Assembly (NCBI GenBank): GCA_002748755.1
Contig: PDTD01000024.1
Location: forward strand, 1 to 44,712
Length of the DNA stretch: 44,712 nucleotides
Origin: Desulfobulbus propionicus
Lineage (GTDB): Bacteria > Desulfobacterota > Desulfobulbia > Desulfobulbales > Desulfobulbaceae
Direction of reading: 5' to 3'
Under the pieces are notes generated by a model. The model was not told the DNA's origin and did not search any database. It saw nothing but the letters and a program-made list of their open reading frames with translations. This document shows, in pieces, positions 28,672 through 36,570 of this stretch; the first letter of the stretch is position 1; every line of letters begins with the position of its first letter. Made by a program: the position numbers and the translations under genes.

Positions 28672-29769
28672 TCAAGGATCGGCCTCTTCATCAATCCGGC
28701 GCATGCCTTCCATGATCAGCCCCATAAAACCCCTGATAATAGGCAGTTTCTTTTCCTCCTCTGATATCCCTGAGGTATAAGTAAAACTGCCTTCTGTTTT
28801 TCCCAGGATCTTAAAAAAGGCTTCCTTGCCCTCAAGTGCACCATAATTAACCCGAAGCAACTCCCCGCCGTAGAAAATGACAGCAGCATTCCCATTTTCC
28901 AAAACCATATCAACCCGCCCTGTTTTGGTACTGGAATTGATCAACTGAAAAAGCTCCACCGGATGGATATCTGATAACCTGCCGCTCATTCCGGAGCTGA
29001 TGCTGCCGGCTTTCATGGTGTTTGCCTGGGCACGCTCGACCAGTAACCTGTAAAAAAAGACCTGCAACACCGGAAACTTATTGAGAAGATGCTTAAAATC
29101 TTTGCTAGTCAGGCTGGCGAGTCGGGTTGCCTCTTTGGAATAGACACTGGTGGTGACGGGTTCGCCTGAAAGAAGACTCATCTCCCCGAAGATCCCGCCC
29201 ACACCAATCTCAGACAAGAGCACGTTGTCCTCACTCATTATCGCGACCTTCCCTTCAACAATGATATAGAGACTGGTTCCGGGATCCCCTTTTTTGAGGA
29301 TGACCTTGTTGGGACGGTACTTTTTCAACTCAAGCAGAGAAGATAAGTCTCGCAGACTATCCTCATCAAGAGGCTCAAAGACGTCCAATCCCCTGATGAC
29401 ATTAAAAAACTTATCAACATGGCGCATCCGCTCTTTGAGTTCAGCAGCAGCCAGCAACTTCATCTGAACAGTAGAAAACTCACGCTCTTTCTTAAACTCA
29501 AAACGAATAAGCCCCTCGCAACCGCCGCATTCAAACTTGTTGCTTTGTACCCCCTGCGCAGAAAATCGTGCCAGCGCCTTGCGGGTTGAGGCGATCTTGG
29601 CCAATTTGCTTACCAGCTTGAGACAGACAGGTTTAGCCTCGGGCACGGTGAGCCCCATCCCCTCAATCTTTAACTCTTCACCCGCATTATAGATGGGACA
29701 GGAGCGCTCTTCAGTTATGACAAATATGGCGTCACGATATTCCTGATTCGTCCTTACGCTCCTTGCCAT
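28672..29769 (-). CDS. TIGR04076-like / cyclic-nucleotide-binding / DUF4388 signalling protein
   Basis: A 365-aa protein from the ATG at 29769, which has GGAG 9 bases upstream (earlier in-frame starts exist to 29817). Residues about 15-105 resemble TIGR04076 (CPIYNAGEELKIEG, and Cys pairs ECGGCEG). Residues about 125-250 form a cyclic-nucleotide-type beta-roll (KKGDPGTSLYIIVEGKV, FGEMSLLSGEPVTTSV). The Arg that normally grips the phosphate is a Thr, so cNMP binding is doubtful. Residues about 265-365 are DUF4388, ending in a helix. No helix-turn-helix is seen. It is probably a cytoplasmic signal-integration protein. Confidence 0.85.
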   Translation of the reverse strand: MARSVRTNQEYRDAIFVITEERSCPIYNAGEELKIEGMGLTVPEAKPVCLKLVSKLAKIASTRKALARFSAQGVQSNKFECGGCEGLIRFEFKKEREFSTVQMKLLAAAELKERMRHVDKFFNVIRGLDVFEPLDEDSLRDLSSLLELKKYRPNKVILKKGDPGTSLYIIVEGKVAIMSEDNVLLSEIGVGGIFGEMSLLSGEPVTTSVYSKEATRLASLTSKDFKHLLNKFPVLQVFFYRLLVERAQANTMKAGSISSGMSGRLSDIHPVELFQLINSSTKTGRVDMVLENGNAAVIFYGGELLRVNYGALEGKEAFFKILGKTEGSFTYTSGISEEEKKLPIIRGFMGLIMEGMRRIDEEADP

Positions 29770-29881
29770 TTGATCATGCTCCATTGAAGAAAACGCTGCA
29801 CCCTCTCCGATCCGCACCGGTCACCAACAGACCGTACCCCCCTGAACACCAAGAGAACAGTTAGGTTCCTACGCATACCGA

Positions 29882-30250
29882 TCAATTGCTTCTCCCAAAG
29901 AGAAGATAAATGATAAAGCCTAAAACAGCGGCACCTCCAAAAAGTACCGGCAATATACGCCCTATTTGCAGTTCCTCCCCAACCACAAGCGTCTGCATAT
30001 ACTCGGTCCCAGAAATATACCACGCGCCCATAAGAAGGGTGAGGATGATAAGGTCTCTCCAGGCCACCTTGTACAACATATACCCCACAAGGCCTATAAA
30101 AGGCACCAAAAACCATGGATTGGTAAACAGGCCAGCAGCGTCGACCTCGCGAATCTGTTCCACCAGATGGGTCTTTTCCAGCAACGGAGCCAACGTATTG
30201 CCAATAGACGTAAATATTCCTGTGATAAAATCAAGTATCTGAGCAAACAT
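29882..30250 (-). CDS. Hypothetical three-helix membrane protein
   Basis: A 122-aa protein from the ATG at 30250, with AAGG 7 bases upstream. It begins with an amphipathic helix (MFAQILDFITGIFTSIG) and has three hydrophobic segments: about 47-63 (FLVPFIGLVGYMLY), 67-82 (LIILTLLMGAWYIS) and 100-118 (VLFGGAAVLGFIIYLLFG). No family was recognised. It lies 113 bases upstream of the DUF4388 gene on the same strand and may be cotranscribed. Confidence 0.7.
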   Translation of the reverse strand: MFAQILDFITGIFTSIGNTLAPLLEKTHLVEQIREVDAAGLFTNPWFLVPFIGLVGYMLYKVAWRDLIILTLLMGAWYISGTEYMQTLVVGEELQIGRILPVLFGGAAVLGFIIYLLFGRSN

Positions 30251-30734
30251 AGATCAACCTTTTTCATTATGATTATTTCAGCAGCCTTTGACCGTAGATA
30301 GTACGGCAGCCTTTTTCCTTGTGGTATTATATAAGCTTGAAGAAGCTGTGGCAAACCACTCAAAGCAGAAATTGGTACGTATTGGCAATACCAATACCAC
30401 ACAGGCTCGGTAACGGCTTCCAGGCCGCTTATCTTAGGAAAGCCCCGATTGGCTGTCTAACCAGGGTTGCTCATCAGCTCGGGCGATGCCAGGTTCGGGA
30501 GTTTTTGGTAACGCATTTTCCCTGGATATATGTTGCCAAAAGACTGCCGAAAATGATACTGCATGGGCGGAACTTGGGTAAACAGGTTGTCAAAATTGGC
30601 GTATGATCACCGACATCTTATCCATCTTTTTTTAGCCTCTCTTTGCTCAAATAAGACAAAATGTTCATGAGAAATCCGGGCTACGCCATGACCCATAAAC
30701 ACTATTCTTGAGGAGAATATGGATTTTCTCCCTT
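30251..30734. other. Gap between the membrane protein and the small gene
   Basis: No gene supported. A plus-strand frame at 30319-30606 has no homology. The dispersed repeat copy 30640-30683 lies at its right end. Confidence 0.35.
30640..30683 (-). repeat. Dispersed repeat, inverted copy
   Basis: Minus-strand copy of the element with core TTCTCATGAACATTTTGT. It is preceded by TAGCCCGGAT, as at the end of holA. It shares 27 of 28 bases with the copy at 31122-31149, which is in the opposite orientation. Confidence 0.75.
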
Positions 30735-30920
30735 TTATTTCCCCAGATCCTTCCGTGCATCAATCCGACCACGAAGATGATCACAAATATACTCCGCACG
30801 TTGCAGCTCACGACGAAGACGATCCGCTTCCAATCCGGAAACCAGGGCAAGGCGATCACGTAATCGATGCACTTCTTTTTGTGCTTTATACAATTCGAGG
30901 GCAAGTAAACGAATAGACAC
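30735..30920 (-). CDS. Small coiled-coil protein (61 aa)
   Basis: Starts with GTG at 30920 behind a strong AAAGGAG, 7 bases away. The protein is helical and charged: ALELYKAQKEVHRLRDRL, then LRRELQRAEYICDHLRGRI. It resembles short unnamed proteins of sulfate reducers that begin with this Leu-Glu-Leu-Tyr pattern, but no function is known. It lies alone between inverted repeat copies (30640-30683 and 31122-31155). Confidence 0.65.
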   Translation of the reverse strand: MSIRLLALELYKAQKEVHRLRDRLALVSGLEADRLRRELQRAEYICDHLRGRIDARKDLGK

Positions 30921-31121
30921 TGTTTTCTCCTTTATTGATCAAGCTTATCAAGCGAACCACCACATTGTTCATGAGAAGTCCTCACTGACAATGGCTTGCT
31001 GACAAAGACCATCTTGCACAGTATGCTCTCACTATACGGGCCATAGAAGCCATCACCATGACCAAAAGCAATGGCCAGCGCATCAGCATCAGGACAGGCA
31101 GGCACCTCACTCACCCTCTGT

Positions 31122-31155
31122 TTCTCATGAACATTTTGTCTCATTTGAGGAAAAC
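31122..31155 (+). repeat. Dispersed repeat, direct copy
   Basis: Starts TTCTCATGAACATTTTGT, then CTCATTTGAGG and AAAACAG. It matches 6663-6697 and, inverted, 30640-30683. Together with the latter it brackets the 61-aa gene. Confidence 0.75.
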
Positions 31156-31249
31156 AGAAGAACAATTGCATGTACTACCAATAAACAACCTCCGATTTCA
31201 ATACATTGGCAACCAAAGGGTAGTTCAGGCAGCAGTTCCTTCGGCACTC

Positions 31250-31278
31250 TTGTGGCAAAACCAATACCCAGGTATAAT
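31250..31278 (+). promoter_or_regulatory. pyrC: Candidate sigma70 promoter for pyrC
   Basis: TTGTGG at 31250-31255, a 17-base spacer and a perfect TATAAT at 31273-31278. This would start transcription near 31285, about 115 bases before the pyrC ATG. The -35 box is weak. Confidence 0.45.
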
Positions 31279-31401
31279 ATACTGACAAAACTACCAAATC
31301 TGGCGCAACTTGAAAAGATGACCGCTCCAGACTCGTGGTGAATAGGCACAAATTCGGACTGCACCCGCCTGCTGAGTGTATGCCTCCCCGAGGAGAAATA
31401 T

Positions 31402-32403
31402 ATGAAAAAAATTACCCTCCAGAGCCCTCTAGATATGCATCTACACCTGCGAGAAGGTGATATGCTTACCCATGTAGCCCCCTTCAGCGCCTCCTGTTTC
31501 AGTGGAGCCGTTATCATGCCCAACCTGATTCAGCCGGTGAACTCTCTGCAAAAAGTACTGGATTATCGTACGGCTGTGGACCAAGCCTGCAAAACGTATG
31601 ACTTCACCCCCTATATGACACTGTTCTTCAGACAATACAACAGACAGGAGCTTGTAGAGGCACGCCGCCATATCATTGGACTCAAACTCTATCCCGCAGG
31701 AATCACCACCCAAAGCGAAGCAGGAGTAAGAAACCTGGACTCCTGCATGCCGACCCTGGCTCTCATGGAGGAGTTGGACATCCCCCTCCTGGTCCACGGC
31801 GAAAGCAATGGGTTCACTCTGGACCGGGAGGAGGAGTTTCTGCCTGTCTTCGAAAACATTGCCGCTCATTTCCCAGGACTGCGGATAGTTATGGAGCACA
31901 TCACCACAGCGGCAGCCCTGCGGCTTCTGGATACGTACCCCAACATAGGCGCCACAGTCACCCTACATCACCTGCTGCTCACCTTAGACGACCTCATTGG
32001 CGACATGCTGCAGCCGCACCTGTTCTGTAAACCCATTGCTAAAAGGGCAACAGACAGGCAAGCTTTGTGTGAGGCTGTGTTCCAGGGTGACTCGCGTCTC
32101 TTCTTTGGTTCTGACTCTGCTCCGCACCCAAGACACTCAAAGGAATGCAGCGGCTGTGCGGCTGGTATTTTTTCCGCTCCTGTTGCCCTGGCTAAGTTGA
32201 CGGCCCTCTTTGCAGAACACAGCGACTTCAACCGACTGCAGGATTTCGTCAGCAACAATGCCCGTACCTTTTATAGAATCACACCTGTAAAAAAATTCAT
32301 TACCCTGCACCGCAAAAGGTGGACTGTACCTGAGAGGTATGGGAACGTGGTCCCTTTTCTCGCTGGTCAGACACTGGAATGGTCCATCGAAGAGCCCCGC
32401 TGA
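31402..32403 (+). CDS. pyrC: Dihydroorotase (E. coli PyrC type)
   Basis: A 333-aa zinc amidohydrolase that cyclises carbamoyl-aspartate in pyrimidine synthesis. The start ATG has GAGGAG 8 bases upstream. The metal ligands are visible: DMHLHLREGD (His13, His15), the carboxylated Lys95 in GLKLYPAG, His132 in VHGES, a His in MEHITT, and Asp in GSDSAPHP. The short length and motif spacing are those of the class II enzyme. It is followed at once by an IS3-type relic, so it is probably the last intact gene before the accessory region. Confidence 0.97.
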   Translation: MKKITLQSPLDMHLHLREGDMLTHVAPFSASCFSGAVIMPNLIQPVNSLQKVLDYRTAVDQACKTYDFTPYMTLFFRQYNRQELVEARRHIIGLKLYPAGITTQSEAGVRNLDSCMPTLALMEELDIPLLVHGESNGFTLDREEEFLPVFENIAAHFPGLRIVMEHITTAAALRLLDTYPNIGATVTLHHLLLTLDDLIGDMLQPHLFCKPIAKRATDRQALCEAVFQGDSRLFFGSDSAPHPRHSKECSGCAAGIFSAPVALAKLTALFAEHSDFNRLQDFVSNNARTFYRITPVKKFITLHRKRWTVPERYGNVVPFLAGQTLEWSIEEPR

Positions 32404-32431
32404 CAATCGAAGTGGGGCTATAACATTGAAC

Positions 32432-33002
32432 GGCGGTGGCCCCAAAAACTGGACAATCTGCTACGTTATAAGTCAGACCACATTCAGGAGGATCTGACAA
32501 TGGGTAAAAAACGCAAAACACACAGTCCACAGTTCAAGGCAAAGGTCGCTTGAGCAGCCATTCAAAACAACGAAACAATGTCTCAGATCGCCAGCAGATT
32601 CGGTGTCCATCCCACCATGATTTCCAACTGGAAACGACAAATGCTCAAAGGTGCCGTCGACATCTTTGCCAAGAACAACAAATCCAGGAAACAGGCGGAA
32701 GCCCAGACCAATGAACCTTTTCGCCAAATCGGCCAGCTGAAGGTGGAAAACGATTTTTTAGCACGAATTATCTACATTCATTTGAAAACGGCAGGTTGCT
32801 CCGTGTCGGACTTGCCAAGTGGATCCAGTACTACAATTTGGCAAGAGGTCATTCTTTTCTTGACGACAAAACCCCGGATGAGGTTTACTTTGGTTTGGCT
32901 TGCCCGTTCGCCGAGGCTGCCTGATGCCTATTTTAGTTTTTTAATCTCAAGGCTTGCAGCGTATCTCACCCATCAGGCTGTCCAATCAATTGGGTCCACC
33001 GC
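32432..33002 (+). mobile_element. IS3-type element, internally deleted (copy B)
   Basis: Bounded by imperfect inverted ends (GGCGGTGGCCCCAAAAACTG at the left; the right end in reverse reads GGCGGTGGACCCAATTGATT). The first ORF begins at 32500 (MGKKRKTHSPQFKAKVA), has a TGA at 32551-32553, then continues as a typical IS3 helix-turn-helix segment (MSQIASRFGVHPTMISNWKR). Near 32770 it jumps to the 3' end of the second ORF (FENGR-like, then KTPDEVYFG), so the integrase core is deleted. It is dead, but it could be mobilised in trans if a parent exists. Confidence 0.85.
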
Positions 33003-33199
33003 CTCTGCAAACTGTCGCAGATGTCACGGAGACTGACTCTACAAGTAAGTTGCGCGAACATCACAATAGTGAACTGACCCCATCGGTTCAGCGTGTGGTT
33101 CTTTCGGCGAGGTCGATAAGGTCCCTTGAGAAGAGCATCAAAATCATGTCTATCCATAAGTTTGAGCAATTGAGCAAATACCGTGTTACCATGAGCCAT
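33003..33199 (-). pseudogene. IS4-family transposase, N-terminal fragment
   Basis: An ATG at 33199 opens MAHGNTVFAQLLKLMDRHDF, then LNRWGQFTIVMFAQLTCRVSLRDI, the DUF4372 N-terminus of IS4-type transposases. The frame runs into the right end of IS3-type copy B after about 65 codons, so that end marks its truncation. Confidence 0.8.
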
Positions 33200-33369
33200 G
33201 GCCTGAATCTCTTTTTATGTTAATGTGTTAGGCGTAACAACATTTTACAAGAAAAAAGCTCTTCAGGCCTTATCTATTGAATGACCTTCGACCTGACCAT
33301 ACTCCTCACCGGCACAAAAGCAAACGAAGACCCTCTTCCTCTTTGCCGGGTAAGATACCGGAAACAGGA

Positions 33370-33702
33370 AAAGACGAGGCGTTTATCTCCAACAATTTTG
33401 ACTTGGCAGCGAAAACCAAAGCTGATATCTCTACAAATCACTGGGAGGTGAAGCTGTTATACACAGTGACTCAAGCAAAACCTGAAAATCAAGACGTTTC
33501 GCAGGAACAGCCTTACTGCCGTCATGGACCAACTCAGGTTTGCCCGTATTACCATGCTGGTATTATCCTCCATGATGTTTCTTGCCAGGCTTGGTCAATC
33601 TCTGCCACGGATCCAGCGATTACAGAAGTTCAACCTATATAACAGACCGGTTTTATGGACATTTTTTCAATTTTCTTTCTACAAAACAGGAAGTCCCAAA
33701 TG
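33370..33702 (+). pseudogene. IS4-family transposase, C-terminal remnant
   Basis: Two frames together give the C-terminus of an IS4-type transposase: SNNFDLAAKTKADISTNHWE (the conserved Asn-Asn-Phe region and YxxRW-like block), then, after a shift near 33500, KTFRRNSLTAVMDQLRFARI and the RIQRLQKFNLYNRPVLW tail. The catalytic core is missing. It is oriented opposite to the N-terminal fragment nearby. Confidence 0.65.
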
Positions 33703-33909
33703 ACAAAAAATGTTGTTTGCTTGTAGCTCATCAAACTAATTGGACAAACATCACCACAATAACACCGAGGATCTAACCCATGCTTTGTCAAGATCAAAGT
33801 CAGCTTGTTAAGAAATAGACGCATTACCGTATAATTCATTTCAATTGAGATAAGGTTCCCATAATAAATCCGGTCAAATCACCTTTAATTCATCACTGCG
33901 GAGAAAAAA

Positions 33910-34986
33910 GTGGAAGAAAAAGTAACATTTGGAATATCGCACAAATTGTCAGGAATGCTCCTTACCGTTTCCCTTGTGCCGCTTATGACGGTGTGGTTTC
34001 TCAATTATAAAAACATTACCAGCCTGACCAATGAGAAAGTCGATCAGGGTCTTTATGCCATTAACGAAAACCTTGTGACCTATATCGATGCATGGATCGA
34101 TACAAATGAAAGGATGCTGACCCAAAACAGTACACTTGATGCCATGCGGTCCATGGACCCTTACCTTCAGGAGCCCATTCTTAAATCAATCACAAAATAC
34201 TACGACTGGTCATACCTGACCTTCACTGTTGACACCAAAGGAGATAATATTAGCCGTAGCGATAGTAAACCGCTCAAGTATTATGGTGATCGTTCTTATT
34301 TTAAGCAGGTTACCGGTGGAAAGCAAATTGGCAGACAGTTGCTCATCGGCAAGACTTCAGGTAAACCTGCAATGGTTTTAGCTGCCGGTATATACAACGA
34401 AGACAACATTCTGAAGGGTGTTCTTGCTCAAGCTATGACCCTGGAAAAAGTTTCCGCAAAAATAGTAAACAAGAGCATTGGGGTAACCGGTTATACCTTT
34501 TTGCTGGATGAAAATGGGCTTATTATTGCACATCCTGATGTAGAAATGACCAACTCCAGAATGGATCTCAGCAACCATAATGCTTTTGTCGCCCTCCAAA
34601 ATGGACAGACAAGAACTATTTTTGACGATTTAAATGGAAACAAAATTATTGCTGTTGCCCAAAAAACAGCCCATGGTTTCACAATGATAAGTCAGCAAAA
34701 CTATGAAGAGGCCTACAAAGCAATCAAAGAAGAAAACCAGAAAAATTTTATTCTGTTGGGAGGTACCCTGGTCATGATTATGATCAGTACCATTTTGGTA
34801 TCAAAATGGTTGACCGGACCAATCCGCAATTTGACAAAGGTTGCTAAAAAATACAGCCAAGGGCAACTTGATCTTGAAATAAGCGGCCTCAAACGCAAGG
34901 ATGAGATCGGCCAACTGAGCCGAACTGTTGAACGAATGGGGACAAGTATTCGCCTGGCTATGAAAAAATTACAGAGAAAGAAGTGA
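33910..34986 (+). CDS. Cache-HAMP membrane receptor without an output domain
   Basis: A 358-aa protein from a GTG at 33910 with GGAG 6 bases upstream. TM1 lies at about 14-32 (GMLLTVSLVPLMTVWFL), a double-Cache sensor at about 35-275 (DRSYFKQVTGGKQIGRQLLI, VLDENGLIIAHP-type GYTFLLDENG) and TM2 at about 278-298. A HAMP domain with QLSRTVERMGTSIRLAMKK follows, and the protein then stops. No kinase, cyclase or methyl-accepting region follows in any frame down to 35200, so it is a sensor with no built-in output. It may pair with a separate protein or be a worn-down chemoreceptor. IS relics lie on both sides. Confidence 0.85.
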   Translation: MEEKVTFGISHKLSGMLLTVSLVPLMTVWFLNYKNITSLTNEKVDQGLYAINENLVTYIDAWIDTNERMLTQNSTLDAMRSMDPYLQEPILKSITKYYDWSYLTFTVDTKGDNISRSDSKPLKYYGDRSYFKQVTGGKQIGRQLLIGKTSGKPAMVLAAGIYNEDNILKGVLAQAMTLEKVSAKIVNKSIGVTGYTFLLDENGLIIAHPDVEMTNSRMDLSNHNAFVALQNGQTRTIFDDLNGNKIIAVAQKTAHGFTMISQQNYEEAYKAIKEENQKNFILLGGTLVMIMISTILVSKWLTGPIRNLTKVAKKYSQGQLDLEISGLKRKDEIGQLSRTVERMGTSIRLAMKKLQRKK

Positions 34987-35458
34987 AAAACATAAGGTAA
35001 CAACTCACAAATCTGAGTGACCTAAAAGCAGTCACAGACTGGAAACAATTGAAATTAGAGCGGATTGCTGATGATCATTTTGTCTCTGATCAGCGACAAT
35101 TATCATTCCGGTCTGACGGCATTTTTTCCTCCGGATAATGGCAAAATGATTATTCCGATTCCTCTAAGGAGAAAATGAAATGATCACAGATTATCAGTTA
35201 AGAAAATAGAAGATTTTTTTATCAGAGGGCAAACCCCTTGAAGTCGAGGCCGCAAGATCCGATATGGATGATGCTGTTTCAGTCTTTGCAACGTCAAGCT
35301 CCGTACATTTCAAAGACGAGTCAAAGAGTGGCGTGCACTTCAGGGGTCAGCCCAGGAGGTATATTTCCCCCAGATTTCCCCCCCCCGATAAGTTTTGCCA
35401 GTCGGATTTCACACATATGTCTGATCTAAGAGTGACCCTGAACGGTGCATTGTTTGAA
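34987..35458. other. Gap after the Cache-HAMP gene
   Basis: Contains an imperfect inverted repeat (GATCATTTTG near 35071 and CAAAATGATTA near 35144). There is also an AAGGAG-ATG start near 35178 that gives only nine codons before TAG; the reading continues as SEGKPLEVEAARSDMDDAVSV in another frame, so this may be a broken small gene. No family was recognised. Confidence 0.35.
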
Positions 35459-35536
35459 CATCAGACCTCCTGATCTCTGAAGATTTTGTTAGGACACCAG
35501 TTTGTAAACCAGGCGCAAGTTGGTTCCTGGGAAAAA
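35459..35536 (-). pseudogene. Transposase C-terminal stub and left direct-repeat copy
   Basis: On the minus strand the frame reads FFPGTNLRLVYKLVS and stops at 35491-35489, followed by about 30 bases of IS end. The same block, about 90% identical, occurs in the same orientation at 44542-44617. Only about 15 codons remain here. The IS family is not certain. Confidence 0.7.
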
Positions 35537-35559
35537 CTTGGACTTGATGCGAAAAATAG

Positions 35560-36325
35560 ATGCGTTGTACCTTAAAAATTTATCCTCCGGTAGCCGGACA
35601 ATCCGCTGCCAATGAAAGCGGTCAGCCACAAACGGATTTAGCGGTTAATGCGATTGATGGGTGTTGAGGCAGTATATCCCAAACCCAGAACCAGTCGTCC
35701 CCATCCCCAGCACAAAGTATATCCCTCTCTGCTGAAGGCATGAACCATCAATCGACCGAATCAGCTGGGGCAACCGATATCACATACATCCCCATGGATG
35801 GCGGATACATGTATCTTGTGGCGATTATGGACTGGCCCAGCCGAAAAATTTTGTCTTGGCGGGTTTCCAACACAGCCGATTCGAGATTTTGCATAAATGC
35901 CCTGGAAGAAGCCATAGACCGTTTTGGCCCTCCTGATATGTTCAATACTGACCAAGGGTCCCAGTTCACCAGCAATGCTGTTGCCCAGGTTCTCCAGGAC
36001 AACCAAGTGGCCATCAGCATGGATGGTCGAGGCCGTTGCCAAGATAATATTTTTGTAGAGCGGTTATGGTGGACCCTTAAGCATCAGTACATTTATCTAC
36101 ACTAATTTGAAAACGGCGGGTCGCTCCGTGTCCGACTTGCCAAGTGGATCGAATACTCCAATTTGGCAAGAGGCCATTCTTCTCTTGAGGACAAAACCCC
36201 GGATGAGGTTTACTTTGCCTTGCCCGTTCGCCGAGGCTGCCTGATGCCTATTTTTACTTTTCTCATCTCAGGGATTGTAGCTTATCCCACCCATCAGGCT
36301 GTCCAATCAATTGGGTCCACCGCCC
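35560..36325 (+). pseudogene. IS3-family transposase second ORF (copy C), broken
   Basis: Covers the integrase core in pieces: GVEAVYPKPRTSRPHPQHK and a TGA near 35740, a shift near 35768, then TDITYIPMDGGYMYLVAIMD (first Asp), NTDQGSQFTS (second Asp) and FVERLWWTLKHQ (Glu). A stop and a shift follow, with SSLEDKTPDEVY at the end. The right end TCCAATCAATTGGGTCCACC matches copies A and B. All DDE residues are present but the frame is broken, so it is inactive. Confidence 0.85.
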
Positions 36326-36326
36326 T

Positions 36327-36560
36327 CCTTTGAAGGCTTCAAACGCCGGGCAGTGTCAACCCAAACGTAAACGCAATCGGTTCCCACTACGTACAAGCCT
36401 CGCAGCGAGACAGATAAACTCCTGAGTCACAGTTTTCAAACGCCTTCTTTTTGCCTGATGACGGACCGGAGACATATCAACGAGTAACCCAAGTTGCCCT
36501 ATGCACCCTAAAATATTATAGGCAAAGGCTCCCATTGCCATAACCACAGCATTGGTTGCA
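36327..36560 (-). pseudogene. IS1380-family transposase, C-terminal fragment
   Basis: The minus-strand frame ATNAVVMAMGAFAYNILG, VRHQAKRRRLKTVTQEF and CLAARLVRSGNRLRLRLG is the typical C-terminus of IS1380-type transposases. The HCPAFEAFK block follows after a stop. IS3-type copy C's right end sits directly at that point. The upstream side is cut 11 bases from the stop of the giant VWA gene. Confidence 0.75.
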
Positions 36561-36570
36561 AATTAATCCT

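Larger units (their letters stand above)
30921..31401. other. Gap upstream of pyrC
   Basis: Contains a partial repeat copy (30963-30981), the full repeat copy at 31122-31155 and the pyrC promoter candidate. No gene is seen. Confidence 0.4.

Noticed and set aside
33277-33642. Plus-strand ORF of 121 codons as a novel gene
   Set aside because: Its middle matches the IS4 transposase C-terminus and the frame shifts, so it is a relic.
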